Assembly: GCA_036490475.1 (NCBI GenBank)
Contig: DASXDT010000001.1
Location: forward strand, 1 to 64,000
Direction of reading: 5' to 3'
Length of the DNA: 64,000 nt
Source of the DNA: Candidatus Tumulicola sp.
GTDB taxonomy: Bacteria; Vulcanimicrobiota; Vulcanimicrobiia; Vulcanimicrobiales; Vulcanimicrobiaceae
Shown: piece by piece, positions 1 to 8,827 of the stretch
How positions within the stretch are numbered: position 1 is the first letter of the stretch
Layout of the letters: every line of letters begins with the position of its first letter
The notes under the pieces: model-generated
The model's database searches: none
What the model was told of the DNA's origin: nothing
The model's input: only the letters and a program-made list of their open reading frames with translations
Made by a program: the position numbers and the translations under genes

Positions 1-852
<852 letters not shown>

Positions 853-1129
853 AAATTTTATGGAACCCTTGATCAGGCTCTCAAAATTCGCGTTGCTATT
901 TTCAGGACCGCTTGCGAGGCGATCCACACCCGAAGGTGCTAGCGAAATTGTACGTTCTCGCGACTCAAAGACATTGCCAAATTTGACCTTGTCTTACAGG
1001 TCGGAGACCCACAGACTTATTGCGCTGCTGCACTGTTCAGTTTTCAAGGAGCGAACCTAGTCCCGGCCGGCGTTTTCACGCGGATCTCAACGACCGCGAG
1101 GGCGGCCGCCGGTTTAAGTCACAAAGGCT
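853..1129 (-). other. rRNA leader region with boxA-like antitermination signal
   Basis: No gene is seen in this stretch between the rRNA promoter and the 16S 5' end. On the minus strand it carries GCTCCTTGAAAACT (1039-1052), very like the boxA of Bacillus-type rRNA leaders, which recruits Nus factors for antitermination. A short CACC-TTCG-GGTG hairpin lies in 920-935. The region presumably also supplies the 5' strand of the 16S processing stem, but the pairing partner is outside the window. Confidence 0.6.
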
Positions 1130-1158
1130 ATCTTATCGCGCTGGGAGGGGCGTGTCAA
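1130..1158 (-). promoter_or_regulatory. rRNA operon promoter (sigma70 type)
   Basis: On the minus strand a perfect -35 TTGACA (1158-1153), a 17-base spacer and -10 TAAGAT (1135-1130) precede the rRNA leader. It lies about 40 bases downstream of the pruA stop on the same strand. No good T-tailed terminator separates them, although GGGCGTG/CACGCCC arms around the -35 could form a stem. Confidence 0.8.
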
Positions 1159-1196
1159 GGGCGCGAGCCCGTTATTTTTTCCACGCCCTCGACCAC

Positions 1197-2762
1197 TCAA
1201 ACCTTGCGAGAGACGGATTTTGCCTGGAGGAACAGCAGCAAGTAATCCGGTCCGCCGGCCTTGCTGTCGGTTCCCGACATGTTGAACCCGCCGAACGGAT
1301 GAGCGCCGACCATCGCGCCGGTGCTCTTGCGATTGAAGTAGAGATTGCCGACAAAGAAGTCGTCGCGCGCCCTGGCGATCTTCGCCTCGTCGCTGGTGTA
1401 CAGCGATCCGGTGAGGCCGAACTCGCTGTCGTTGGCGATGCGCAGCGCGTCGTCGAAGTTTTCGGCCTTGATGACCGCGAGAACCGGCCCGAAAATCTCT
1501 TCTTGCGCGATGGTACTGTCGGACGCGACGTCCACGATGACCGTGGGCTCGAGGAAAAAGCCTTTGTCGCCGGCTCGCCTGCCGCCGTTCAATACGCGGC
1601 CTTCGCTCTTGCCCTTCTCGATGTACTCCGAGATTGTCTTGAGCGCGCCGGCGTTGATCACCGGACCCATGCCGACCGCCTGGTTCTCCGGGTCGCCGAC
1701 GGTAATCTTGTCCACACGAGCTTTTAGCTTTTCGAGGAACGCGTCGTAGATCGGCGCCTCGATGACGGCGCGCGAACACGCCGAGCACTTCTGACCCTGG
1801 AATCCAAAAGCCGACGCGGCCACGCCTTCGACCGCCGCGTCGATGTCGGCGTCGGCGGCGACGATAATGGCGTCCTTACCACCCATCTCGGCGACTACTC
1901 GCTTGATCCACTTTTGACCGGGCTGGGGCTTGGCCGCCAGCTCGTTGATATGAAGCCCGACTTCTTTCGATCCGGTGAACGATATAAAACGAATGTTGGG
2001 GTTCGACACGATCGCATCGCCGATGACGCCGCCCGAACCCGGAACGAAGTTAACGACACCCGGCGGCAGCCCGGCCTCGTGCAGCAGGTCGACGAACCAG
2101 GCAGCCACGATGGCCGAGTCGCTCGACGGCTTGAGCACGACGGTGTTGCCGGTGACGGCAGCCGCCACGGTCATGCCGGCCATGATGGCGGCCGCGAAGT
2201 TCCACGGGGGAATGACTGCACCGACGCCCAGCGGGATGTAAATCATCTCGTTGCGCTCGCCTTCGATCGGCACGATGTCGTGCACGCGGTCGTAGCGTAG
2301 CGCTTCGCGCGCGTAGAATTCGAGGAAGTCGATCGCCTCGGCCACATCGCCGTCGGCTTCGGGCCAGGTCTTGCCGACTTCGAACACCAGGAGCGCGTCG
2401 TACTCGAAGCGCCGCTGGCGTAGCAGCTCGGCGGCCTTCAAAATGATATCGACCCGGTCGCGGACTGGAACGCGCTTCCACGTTTCGAAGGCGCGCTTGG
2501 CGGCCTCGATGGCTTCGACCGCCTGCTCTTTCGAAGCGGAGCTCGTCTCGCCGACAATCTGCGAGGGATCCGCCGGGTTCACCGAGGCGATCCGTTTCTC
2601 GGTCTCGATCCGCTTGCCGTCGATGACGAGCGGGTAGTGCCGGCCAAAGCGTCTTTTGACGGACGCCAGGGCGGCGGTCATCGCGGCGCGGTCGCCGTCG
2701 TCGGTGAAATTCTTTACGGCTTGGTTTTGGAAGGGCTCCAAGCGCTCGAGCGTTGCAGTCAT
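1197..2762 (-). CDS. pruA: L-glutamate gamma-semialdehyde dehydrogenase (P5C dehydrogenase)
   Basis: NAD-dependent aldehyde dehydrogenase that oxidises glutamate-gamma-semialdehyde (from proline or ornithine breakdown) to glutamate in the cytoplasm. The 521-residue protein has the monofunctional RocA/PruA length. It shows the nucleotide-binding FTGSKEVG (262-269), the general-base Glu in AEMGG (about 292) and the nucleophile Cys in GQKCSACS (about 326). No proline dehydrogenase domain is fused. It is divergent from lhgO across an 87-base gap. The next feature downstream on its strand is the rRNA promoter. Subfamily identification is strong from the overall sequence pattern; substrate is inferred from family. 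Confidence 0.92.
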   Translation of the reverse strand: MTATLERLEPFQNQAVKNFTDDGDRAAMTAALASVKRRFGRHYPLVIDGKRIETEKRIASVNPADPSQIVGETSSASKEQAVEAIEAAKRAFETWKRVPVRDRVDIILKAAELLRQRRFEYDALLVFEVGKTWPEADGDVAEAIDFLEFYAREALRYDRVHDIVPIEGERNEMIYIPLGVGAVIPPWNFAAAIMAGMTVAAAVTGNTVVLKPSSDSAIVAAWFVDLLHEAGLPPGVVNFVPGSGGVIGDAIVSNPNIRFISFTGSKEVGLHINELAAKPQPGQKWIKRVVAEMGGKDAIIVAADADIDAAVEGVAASAFGFQGQKCSACSRAVIEAPIYDAFLEKLKARVDKITVGDPENQAVGMGPVINAGALKTISEYIEKGKSEGRVLNGGRRAGDKGFFLEPTVIVDVASDSTIAQEEIFGPVLAVIKAENFDDALRIANDSEFGLTGSLYTSDEAKIARARDDFFVGNLYFNRKSTGAMVGAHPFGGFNMSGTDSKAGGPDYLLLFLQAKSVSRKV

Positions 2763-2849
2763 GCTTTTATCCTACCAAAACACGCAAGCTCCGAATATGC
2801 CACTTATACGATAGCGGTGCGCCTAGGGGAGAGCGAGAATTACGATACT

Positions 2850-4076
2850 ATGACCTACGACATCGCGATCGTCGGCGGAGGCATCGTCGGCCTCGCGACC
2901 GGCCGTGAGCTTCTGCAGCGCCACCCCGGTCTCAAACTCCTGATCCGCGAGAAAGACGATATGCTCGCGAAGCAGCAGACCGGGCATAATAGCGGCGTCA
3001 TCCATTCCGGCATTTACTACAAGCCGGGTTCGCTCAAAGCCAAGCTGTGTGTCGAAGGTCGCAAAGCGCTCTGGGAATATTGCGCCAAGAAAAATATTCC
3101 GTATAAGAATGTCGGCAAGCTCATCGTGGCCACCGAAGAGCGCGAGCTGGCAAACCTCGACGACCTCTATCAGCGCGGCATCGCAAACGGCATCGACGGC
3201 CTCGAAGTGATCGACGCTGCCGGCATCGCCGAGCGCGAACCACATTGCCGCGGGATCAAAGCGATTTTCTCGCCGGTCACCGGCATCATCGATTACGGCG
3301 TGGTCGCGCGTAGTTACGGCGACGACGTGCGTGTGATGGGCGGCACGATCGAAACCGGTTGCGAAGTGACCGGCATCGACCGCGTCGGCGGCAAGTCGAT
3401 CGTGCGTTCGAATAAGGGCGACATCGAAGCGACGCACGTGATTACGTGCGGGGGTTTACAATCCGATCGGTTGGCGCAGATGACGGGCGGCAAAGCGGAT
3501 CCGAAGATCGTGCCGTTCCGCGGCGATTATCTCATTCTCAAACCCGAGAAACGGTATCTGGTCAAGAGTAATATTTATCCGGTGCCGGATCCGGCGTTCC
3601 CGTTCTTGGGCGTGCACTTTACGCCCCGCATGAACGGCGACGTGTGGCTCGGGCCCAACGCGGTGTTGGCGTTTGCGCGCGAAGGGTATAAGTTTACGAC
3701 GATCAATCCGCGCGATCTGGTCGAAACGCTCACCTATCCTGGATTTATCAAGCTTGCCGGAAAGTTTCTTTCGACGGGCTTGGGAGAAATGTACCGCGAC
3801 GTCAATCGCGCCGCCTACGTACAAGCATTGCAGCGCTACATTCCGGAGTTGACGGTCGACGATACGCTGACCGGTCCGTCGGGCGTGCGCGCGCAAGCGA
3901 TGACCGCCGACGGTTCGATGGTCGACGACTTCGTATTCGACGGCGACGCCGGCGTCGTACACGTGCGCAATGCACCGTCGCCCGCGGCAACATCGTCGCT
4001 TGCGATCGGACGATTCATCGCCGACGACGCCGACCAGCGTTTCGAACTCAATCGCTCGGTAACGGCTGTTTCATGA
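2850..4076 (+). CDS. lhgO: L-2-hydroxyglutarate oxidase/dehydrogenase (FAD-dependent)
   Basis: Oxidises L-2-hydroxyglutarate to 2-oxoglutarate with FAD; in the family electrons go to oxygen or the quinone pool. The start is the ATG giving MTYDIAIVGGGIVGLATG, because the Rossmann GxGxxG then falls at residues 8-14 and AGGGGAGAG lies just upstream. An open frame continues upstream but antisense to pruA. The 408-residue length matches LhgO. The NSGVIHSGIYY motif near the N terminus is characteristic of the family. The stop overlaps the next gene by ATGA, so the two are translationally coupled. With divergent pruA it suggests a small C5 (glutamate/2-oxoglutarate) catabolic locus. Confidence 0.9.
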   Translation: MTYDIAIVGGGIVGLATGRELLQRHPGLKLLIREKDDMLAKQQTGHNSGVIHSGIYYKPGSLKAKLCVEGRKALWEYCAKKNIPYKNVGKLIVATEERELANLDDLYQRGIANGIDGLEVIDAAGIAEREPHCRGIKAIFSPVTGIIDYGVVARSYGDDVRVMGGTIETGCEVTGIDRVGGKSIVRSNKGDIEATHVITCGGLQSDRLAQMTGGKADPKIVPFRGDYLILKPEKRYLVKSNIYPVPDPAFPFLGVHFTPRMNGDVWLGPNAVLAFAREGYKFTTINPRDLVETLTYPGFIKLAGKFLSTGLGEMYRDVNRAAYVQALQRYIPELTVDDTLTGPSGVRAQAMTADGSMVDDFVFDGDAGVVHVRNAPSPAATSSLAIGRFIADDADQRFELNRSVTAVS

Positions 4077-4462
4077 TTGCGACGCGACCGCGCACCTACG
4101 CCAGCGCGCACATTGGCGGCGTTTCGTTCGCGGCCTATCTTCTCGGCATGGGTTTGGCGGGCGCACCGCTCCTCGTAGCGCACGCGCTGCTCGCATTACT
4201 CATCGTGATCGCCGGCGCCGCCGTCGTTTCGTTCCGTCCGTCCACGCTCGGAATGTTTCTGCTCGGGTTCTTCGGCGTGATCGTCACCGCGTACGTGCAA
4301 CATGCCGACGGGTATCTCTTAGGCACGGCTGTGGTCGCGCTTGGGCTCGGCGGCCTCTCGGCAGCGTCGTACGGCCGGCGGTTAGCGCCGCTGTTAATTG
4401 CGGTTGTCGGCGCTGCTATCGGTTGCGGTTTATATTTCCTCGGCGTCCCCTCGGGATACTAG
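4073..4462 (+). CDS. Small integral membrane protein
   Basis: A 129-residue, strongly hydrophobic protein with about four predicted membrane spans and little soluble sequence. It starts inside the lhgO stop codon (ATGA) and is therefore probably co-translated with it. I do not recognise a named family. It could be a membrane partner of the upstream oxidase, but nothing beyond gene order supports that. Confidence 0.7.
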   Translation: MIATRPRTYASAHIGGVSFAAYLLGMGLAGAPLLVAHALLALLIVIAGAAVVSFRPSTLGMFLLGFFGVIVTAYVQHADGYLLGTAVVALGLGGLSAASYGRRLAPLLIAVVGAAIGCGLYFLGVPSGY

Positions 4463-4477
4463 TACACAAAACGCGCC

Positions 4478-5491
4478 ATGAGCGAGAGTAAGCATCTGGA
4501 GATCGAACGCGGTCTAACCGATGATTTCTCCATTCCATCTGGCATTCAACGTATCTCATTTGATGAACGGCTCCCACAAGATGATTTGGAAAAGCTCGGA
4601 AACGAGCTTTATCACCGCCCCGAGATCGCTGTAGCGGCATGCTTCCGCCATGTGAGCCTCCGTAGCAAACGCACCTTAGAGCCAATCACCGATCTCGAAT
4701 TTCTGAGGTACTTTCCAAACATCCGCAACTTATATATCGACCTTTGGGAGCTGATCGATATCTCTGGGCTACGCTACATCCGATCACTAGAATCGTTTTC
4801 GCTAGGCGAGACGAAAACAAAGCGTCATTCGCTCCGTTTCTTAGAGATGTTTCCGAACATTCGGGAGCTATCGCTCGAGGGGCACGTAAAGGGGATCGAC
4901 GCGATCCGGAGCTTACAGAAGCTCGAATGCCTTCGTCTGCGATGTGTCACATTGCCGGACACTAGCATACTCGAGCCGTTACAAGACTTGCGGACGCTCG
5001 AACTTGTACTCGGCGGGACGGTTCGGCTACAAGGTTTGTGCAAACTTTCCAAGTTGCGACATCTCGAATTGACGATGATACGAAAACTTGATGACGTGAA
5101 CGTAATCGGCGAACTAAGAAACGTAGAAACCTTGCATCTGCAGGGGCTGCGTAATGTAACCGAACTTCCGTCCCTTCGTAACCTGACTCGATTGCGATCC
5201 GTGTATCTCGAAACGATGAAAGGCCTACAACATATCCGAGGTGTTGCCGAGGCCCCATCGCTGCAAAAGCTGATCCTTATCGACATGACCAAAGTTGATC
5301 CAACGTCGCTTCGCTGCTTGGTCGGACATCCGACTCTTCGGGAATTTAGAGGCGGCTTGGGTTCGATCAAGCGCAACGCCTATGCGGAAGCCCTACTGGA
5401 TCTAGAGCCTCAGGTTTGGCTTCCGCCTGGTGTACGAGAGAAAGCGGTGCTACAGATTGCGATCGAAGACGCGAAGCGCATGATGAACTGA
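4478..5491 (+). CDS. Leucine-rich-repeat protein, cytoplasmic
   Basis: A 337-residue protein with no signal peptide or membrane span. From about residue 65 it consists of irregular leucine-rich repeats of 22-25 residues, with units of the type LxxLxxLxLxx (for example LQDLRTLELVL and LRNVETLHLQGL). Such repeats form curved protein-binding solenoids. The gene is visibly more A/T-rich than its neighbours and uses codons rare around it, which suggests recent acquisition. No enzymatic domain is seen and the ligand is unknown. A small signal-anchored protein begins one base after its stop. Confidence 0.75.
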   Translation: MSESKHLEIERGLTDDFSIPSGIQRISFDERLPQDDLEKLGNELYHRPEIAVAACFRHVSLRSKRTLEPITDLEFLRYFPNIRNLYIDLWELIDISGLRYIRSLESFSLGETKTKRHSLRFLEMFPNIRELSLEGHVKGIDAIRSLQKLECLRLRCVTLPDTSILEPLQDLRTLELVLGGTVRLQGLCKLSKLRHLELTMIRKLDDVNVIGELRNVETLHLQGLRNVTELPSLRNLTRLRSVYLETMKGLQHIRGVAEAPSLQKLILIDMTKVDPTSLRCLVGHPTLREFRGGLGSIKRNAYAEALLDLEPQVWLPPGVREKAVLQIAIEDAKRMMN

Positions 5492-5492
5492 C

Positions 5493-5825
5493 GTGAAGAC
5501 GCTGATCAAAACGTTGCTCGGGCTCCTTCTACTCGCCGGCGGGGTTGCTCTCGGCACGTTTGTGGAGCGCGCCACGGCGGTTCGGGAGACTCCGTCCGAT
5601 GCGGTTCGGCAGCTCGCGAGTTTTCATCGATGCCTTACCGTTATTCCGGCCGTGCTACACGGCTCGTTGCACAGCTTGCACTTACAGACCGCCAAGCAAC
5701 GAGCGATCTTCGTTTTCGAACTCGAGGGAAGTTGCGCGAAGACGACGCTGCACGGTTTCGAATCGACGGACATCACGAAGCTCACCGGCTACCGCTTCGT
5801 GGCCGGAAACGATCTAACGAAATAG
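5493..5825 (+). CDS. Small exported or membrane-anchored protein
   Basis: A 110-residue protein starting with GTG one base after the leucine-rich-repeat gene. The N terminus (MKTLIKTLLGLLLLAGGVAL) is a typical signal peptide or anchor with no lipobox. The rest is a short soluble region with two cysteines (near 49 and 81) that could form a disulfide outside the membrane. No family recognised. Tight spacing implies co-transcription with the preceding gene. Confidence 0.6.
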   Translation: MKTLIKTLLGLLLLAGGVALGTFVERATAVRETPSDAVRQLASFHRCLTVIPAVLHGSLHSLHLQTAKQRAIFVFELEGSCAKTTLHGFESTDITKLTGYRFVAGNDLTK

Positions 5826-5839
5826 GTCGTTGTGCGAAA

Positions 5840-6208
5840 TTAGGCCGGGCGTTTGACGTGCACGCCGACGGCGATGCCGGCCGAACCCAAAACGATGTTG
5901 AGCAACACGCCAAATGCCGCGACTCCGTAAAACGATGCGTCAGAAACGCCGGGGCCCCGACCGCCAGGGCCAATCAGCGCGGCCAGGTAACCGCCGAGAA
6001 ACACTTCGACGAGCGCTGCGAGGATGATTGGGATAAGGGCCAGCCAGCTTTGCATAAAGCGCCCGGCCAGGATACCCGCGAACACGTAGAGCACCGACGA
6101 CAGTAAAACAAACTGCCCGTAATCGACAGACGTCGCCTTGGCGAAACTCGCCGCGACGACGTCAAAGAGAACCATGACCACCGAGAACAACAGGGCCAGG
6201 CGAAGCAT
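5840..6208 (-). CDS. Small four-helix membrane protein downstream of rplQ
   Basis: A 122-residue hydrophobic protein with about four transmembrane helices and a glycine-rich loop (GPGGRGPG) in the middle. The ATG lies 10 bases after the rplQ stop on the same strand, so it is probably the last gene of the rpsK-rpsD-rpoA-rplQ transcript. No family recognised. It converges with the small exported-protein gene ending at 5825. Confidence 0.7.
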   Translation of the reverse strand: MLRLALLFSVVMVLFDVVAASFAKATSVDYGQFVLLSSVLYVFAGILAGRFMQSWLALIPIILAALVEVFLGGYLAALIGPGGRGPGVSDASFYGVAAFGVLLNIVLGSAGIAVGVHVKRPA

Positions 6209-6218
6209 GGCCCTTGTC

Positions 6219-6572
6219 TTATTTCACCAGTTCGATGAGCGACAACTCGGCGGCGTCGCCGTGACGAACGCGCGTCTTGGTGATGCGCGTGTATCCGCCG
6301 GTGCGGCCTTTGAGGGCCGGCGCGATTTGTTCGACGAGTTTCTTGACGACCGCCGGTTCGGTAATGAACTCGGCGACGTTGCGGCGTGCGGCCAGATCGC
6401 CGGCCATCGCTGCGGTGATCAAACGCTCGATGACGGGGCTGATCTCCTTAGCCTTAGTGGAGGTCGTTTCCATCTTCTCGTGCTTGAAGAACGACGTCGC
6501 GAGATTGCGCAGCAGCGCCTTGCGGTGGCCGTCGGTGCGGGAGAGACGCTTATAGGCGATCTGGTGCGGCAT
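6219..6572 (-). CDS. rplQ: 50S ribosomal protein L17
   Basis: Large-subunit protein near the exit tunnel. The 117-residue protein has the bacterial L17 core (about 115-130 residues), including the N-terminal LSRTDGHRKALLRNLATSF segment. It follows rpoA by 12 bases, the standard order at the end of the alpha operon, and is followed by a small membrane protein. Confidence 0.96.
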   Translation of the reverse strand: MPHQIAYKRLSRTDGHRKALLRNLATSFFKHEKMETTSTKAKEISPVIERLITAAMAGDLAARRNVAEFITEPAVVKKLVEQIAPALKGRTGGYTRITKTRVRHGDAAELSLIELVK

Positions 6573-6584
6573 AACGTTTACTCG

Positions 6585-7511
6585 CTACGACTGGCGCAGC
6601 GATAATCCCCTCTCTGCGAGTACGTCCTTAATTTCATCGAGCGACTTCTTGCCGAAGTTGCGCATCTTCATGATCTCGTCTTCGGTGAGATCCAGCAGCT
6701 CGGACACCTTCGAGATACCCGCGCGCTTGAGACAGTTGAACGAACGAACCGACAGGTTGAGCGTTTCGACCGGAACGTCCCATTCGTTGGGCGGCGTTTC
6801 GGGGAGCGGCTCCGAGCGGTGCGTGAAGCTCGAGAACAGGTCGAGCTGATCTTGCATGATCTGCGAGGCTTTGGCTAATGCATCGTCGGGCGAGATCGAA
6901 CCGTTGGTTTCGATTTCGATCGTCAAGCGGTCGAAATCGACGCTCTGACCGACGCGCGTGTCGTCGACCGAAAAGTTCACCTTGCGAATCGGCGAGAAAA
7001 TCGAGTCGAGCGGAATCAATCCGATCATGTGCTCGATGTTGCGCTGACGGTCGGCCATAACGTAGCCGCGTCCCATCTCGACGCCGATTTCCATCGACAG
7101 ACGCGCGTCCTTAGCGGACAGCGTAGCCAAATGATATTTCGGGTCGAGCACTTCGACGTCGGCATCGGCCGTGATGTCGGCCGCGGTGACTTCGCGCGCC
7201 CCGCTCGCGTTCAGGCTCAGCACCTTGGGTTCGTCGGTGTTCAAACGCACCGGCAAGCCCTTGAGGTTGAGCATCAAGGCGATCGTATCTTCGACCATCC
7301 CGGGAATCGTCGAGAACTCGTGCAGCACGCCGTCGATCTTCATGTACGTAACGGCGGCGCCGGGAATCGAGCTGAGCAGAATGCGGCGCAGCACGTTGCC
7401 GAGCGTGATACCGAAGCCGCGTTCGAGCGGCTCGATGATAAACTTTGCGTAGTTTTCACGACGCTCGCGCACTTCGATGGTCGCGCCCGCGGGCGTTTCC
7501 AACATAGTCAT
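6585..7511 (-). CDS. rpoA: DNA-directed RNA polymerase subunit alpha
   Basis: Scaffold subunit of RNA polymerase: residues 1 to about 225 form the dimerisation domain (FGITLGNVLRRILLSSIPG) and about 245-308 the C-terminal domain with helix-hairpin-helix segments (MRNFGKKSLDEIKDVL) that contact UP elements and activators. The 308-residue length is normal. A 13-residue linker rich in Pro joins the domains. An 89-base gap containing a strong hairpin separates it from rpsD. Confidence 0.97.
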   Translation of the reverse strand: MTMLETPAGATIEVRERRENYAKFIIEPLERGFGITLGNVLRRILLSSIPGAAVTYMKIDGVLHEFSTIPGMVEDTIALMLNLKGLPVRLNTDEPKVLSLNASGAREVTAADITADADVEVLDPKYHLATLSAKDARLSMEIGVEMGRGYVMADRQRNIEHMIGLIPLDSIFSPIRKVNFSVDDTRVGQSVDFDRLTIEIETNGSISPDDALAKASQIMQDQLDLFSSFTHRSEPLPETPPNEWDVPVETLNLSVRSFNCLKRAGISKVSELLDLTEDEIMKMRNFGKKSLDEIKDVLAERGLSLRQS

Positions 7512-7550
7512 GGGTGTTTGTGATCCTTTGTGACCGCTTACGTTATCCGC

Positions 7551-7568
7551 CGCGGGCTCCGGCCCGCG
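7551..7568 (-). other. GC hairpin in the rpsD-rpoA intergenic region
   Basis: CGCGGGC (7551-7557) pairs perfectly with GCCCGCG (7562-7568) around a 4-base loop, in the 89-base gap before rpoA. No T-tract follows on the minus strand, so it is more likely an RNA structure in a readthrough transcript (processing or translational control) than a terminator. Confidence 0.45.
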
Positions 7569-7600
7569 ACGATCGTACGCCTAGCGGCGGGTTGAGGTTA

Positions 7601-8260
7601 TTATCGCGAGTAGTACTCGACGATGAGTTGTTCGTCGACCGGCGTGTCGATTTGCTCGCGCGACGGTAGTTGGACAATTTTGCCGGCTTTATCCGGATCG
7701 TTCCAATCCAGCCATTCGGGCGGGCGGCGGCCGGCCGCGACTTCGAGATTCGAAGCGAACACGGGCGACTTCACGCTGCGCTCGCCGATCGTGATGACAT
7801 CGCCGGGCTTGACGATGAACGACGGAATGTTGACGATCCGGCCGTTCACGCGGAAGTGGCGATGGGTAACCAGTTGGCGCGCTTGCGCGCGGCTACCGGC
7901 CAAGTTCAAACGATACACGACGTTATCGAGACGGCGTTCCAGCAGCGACAGGAACGAGCGGCCGGTCTGACCCGGAACGCGCGCGGCCTCGCGAAAATAC
8001 CGTTCGAACTGCGTCTCGTGCACGCCGTAGTAGCGACGCATCTTCTGCTTCTCGCGCAATTGCCGTCCGTATTCGGACGTTTTATTGCGGGACTTGTTTC
8101 CCGTGGTCTTCTGACCGGGCGCGGTTCCGCGGCGCTCAACGGCGCACTTTTTGGAGAGACAGCGATCGCCTTTGAGAAAAAGTTTGATCTTTTCGCCCGT
8201 ACGGCTCGCAGCTGTTTCGCGGCGGCACAAACGACAAACTGGGCCGGTATAACGCGACAT
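7601..8260 (-). CDS. rpsD: 30S ribosomal protein S4 (zinc-binding form)
   Basis: Primary 16S-binding small-subunit protein. At 219 residues it is slightly longer than E. coli S4. It keeps four N-terminal cysteines (CRLC near residue 9-12 and CLSKKC near 34-39), the C+ form that binds zinc. The S4 RNA-binding domain follows ([20 protein letters not shown]). It starts 3 bases before the rpsK stop region in the same transcript. Confidence 0.97.
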   Translation of the reverse strand: MSRYTGPVCRLCRRETAASRTGEKIKLFLKGDRCLSKKCAVERRGTAPGQKTTGNKSRNKTSEYGRQLREKQKMRRYYGVHETQFERYFREAARVPGQTGRSFLSLLERRLDNVVYRLNLAGSRAQARQLVTHRHFRVNGRIVNIPSFIVKPGDVITIGERSVKSPVFASNLEVAAGRRPPEWLDWNDPDKAGKIVQLPSREQIDTPVDEQLIVEYYSR

Positions 8261-8263
8261 CGA

Positions 8264-8659
8264 TTATACCCGTCGCCGCTTCGGCGGACGGCAACCGTTG
8301 TGCGGAATCGGCGTAACGTCTTTAATCATCGTGATCTCTAGGCCGGTGGCCTGAAGCGAACGGATGGCGGCCTCGCGACCGGAGCCCGGGCCTTTGACCA
8401 TCACGTCGGTCGATTTCATGCCGTGGTCCATCGCCTTGCGCGCGGCAGCCTCGGCAGCCATCTGTGCGGCGAACGGCGTCGACTTCTTGGAGCCCTTGAA
8501 GCCCAAGTTGCCGGCCGAAGCCCACGAGACCACATTGCCGTGCGGGTCGCTGATTGTCACGATCGTATTGTTAAACGACGCGTGGACGTGCGTCACGCCC
8601 GACTGAACGTTCTTGATCTCGCGCTTGCGCCGAGTCTTGGTCTGCTTCTTAGCTGCCAA
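8264..8659 (-). CDS. rpsK: 30S ribosomal protein S11
   Basis: Small-subunit platform protein. The open frame extends upstream, but the best start is TTG at 8659: GGAG lies 7 bases before it and the resulting 131-residue protein has the normal S11 length. The S11 core ([19 protein letters not shown]) and the basic tail CRPPKRRRV are present. Normally rpsM lies directly upstream; here four unrelated genes intervene and rpsK has its own promoter. Confidence 0.95.
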   Translation of the reverse strand: MAAKKQTKTRRKREIKNVQSGVTHVHASFNNTIVTISDPHGNVVSWASAGNLGFKGSKKSTPFAAQMAAEAAARKAMDHGMKSTDVMVKGPGSGREAAIRSLQATGLEITMIKDVTPIPHNGCRPPKRRRV

Positions 8660-8731
8660 CCGAAATCTCCGATGTTCCGTAGTTTGGGCGTGAAAGAATG
8701 CCCGGCGCCGAAATCGACGCCACAAGCCGTG

Positions 8732-8760
8732 ATTTTACCGCATGGCCGCCGGAAGCGCAA
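8732..8760 (-). promoter_or_regulatory. Promoter of the rpsK-rpsD-rpoA-rplQ segment
   Basis: On the minus strand TTGCGC (8760-8755), a 17-base spacer and TAAAAT (8737-8732) lie about 72 bases before the rpsK start and just downstream of a terminator-like hairpin. The detached half of the alpha operon can therefore be transcribed independently of rpsM. Confidence 0.65.
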
Positions 8761-8767
8761 GTACGGA

Positions 8768-8803
8768 AATGGAAAGAGCCCACGCCTTTCGGCGAGGGCC
8801 CTT
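8768..8803 (-). terminator. Terminator after the stalk-domain/barrel gene
   Basis: On the minus strand AAGGGCCC and CGCC pair with GGCG and GGGCTCTT around a GAAA tetraloop, with one T.T mismatch and one G.T pair, followed by a pyrimidine-rich TCCATTTCC. It lies 25 bases after the stop of the stalk-domain gene and before the rpsK promoter. Confidence 0.6.
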
Positions 8804-8827
8804 CCGCTTGTGAGGTCTTCGGACGGT

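Noticed and set aside
1141-1190. Possible terminator after pruA formed by GGGCGTG/CACGCCC
   Set aside because: The arms overlap the rRNA -35 element and are not followed by T residues on the minus strand.
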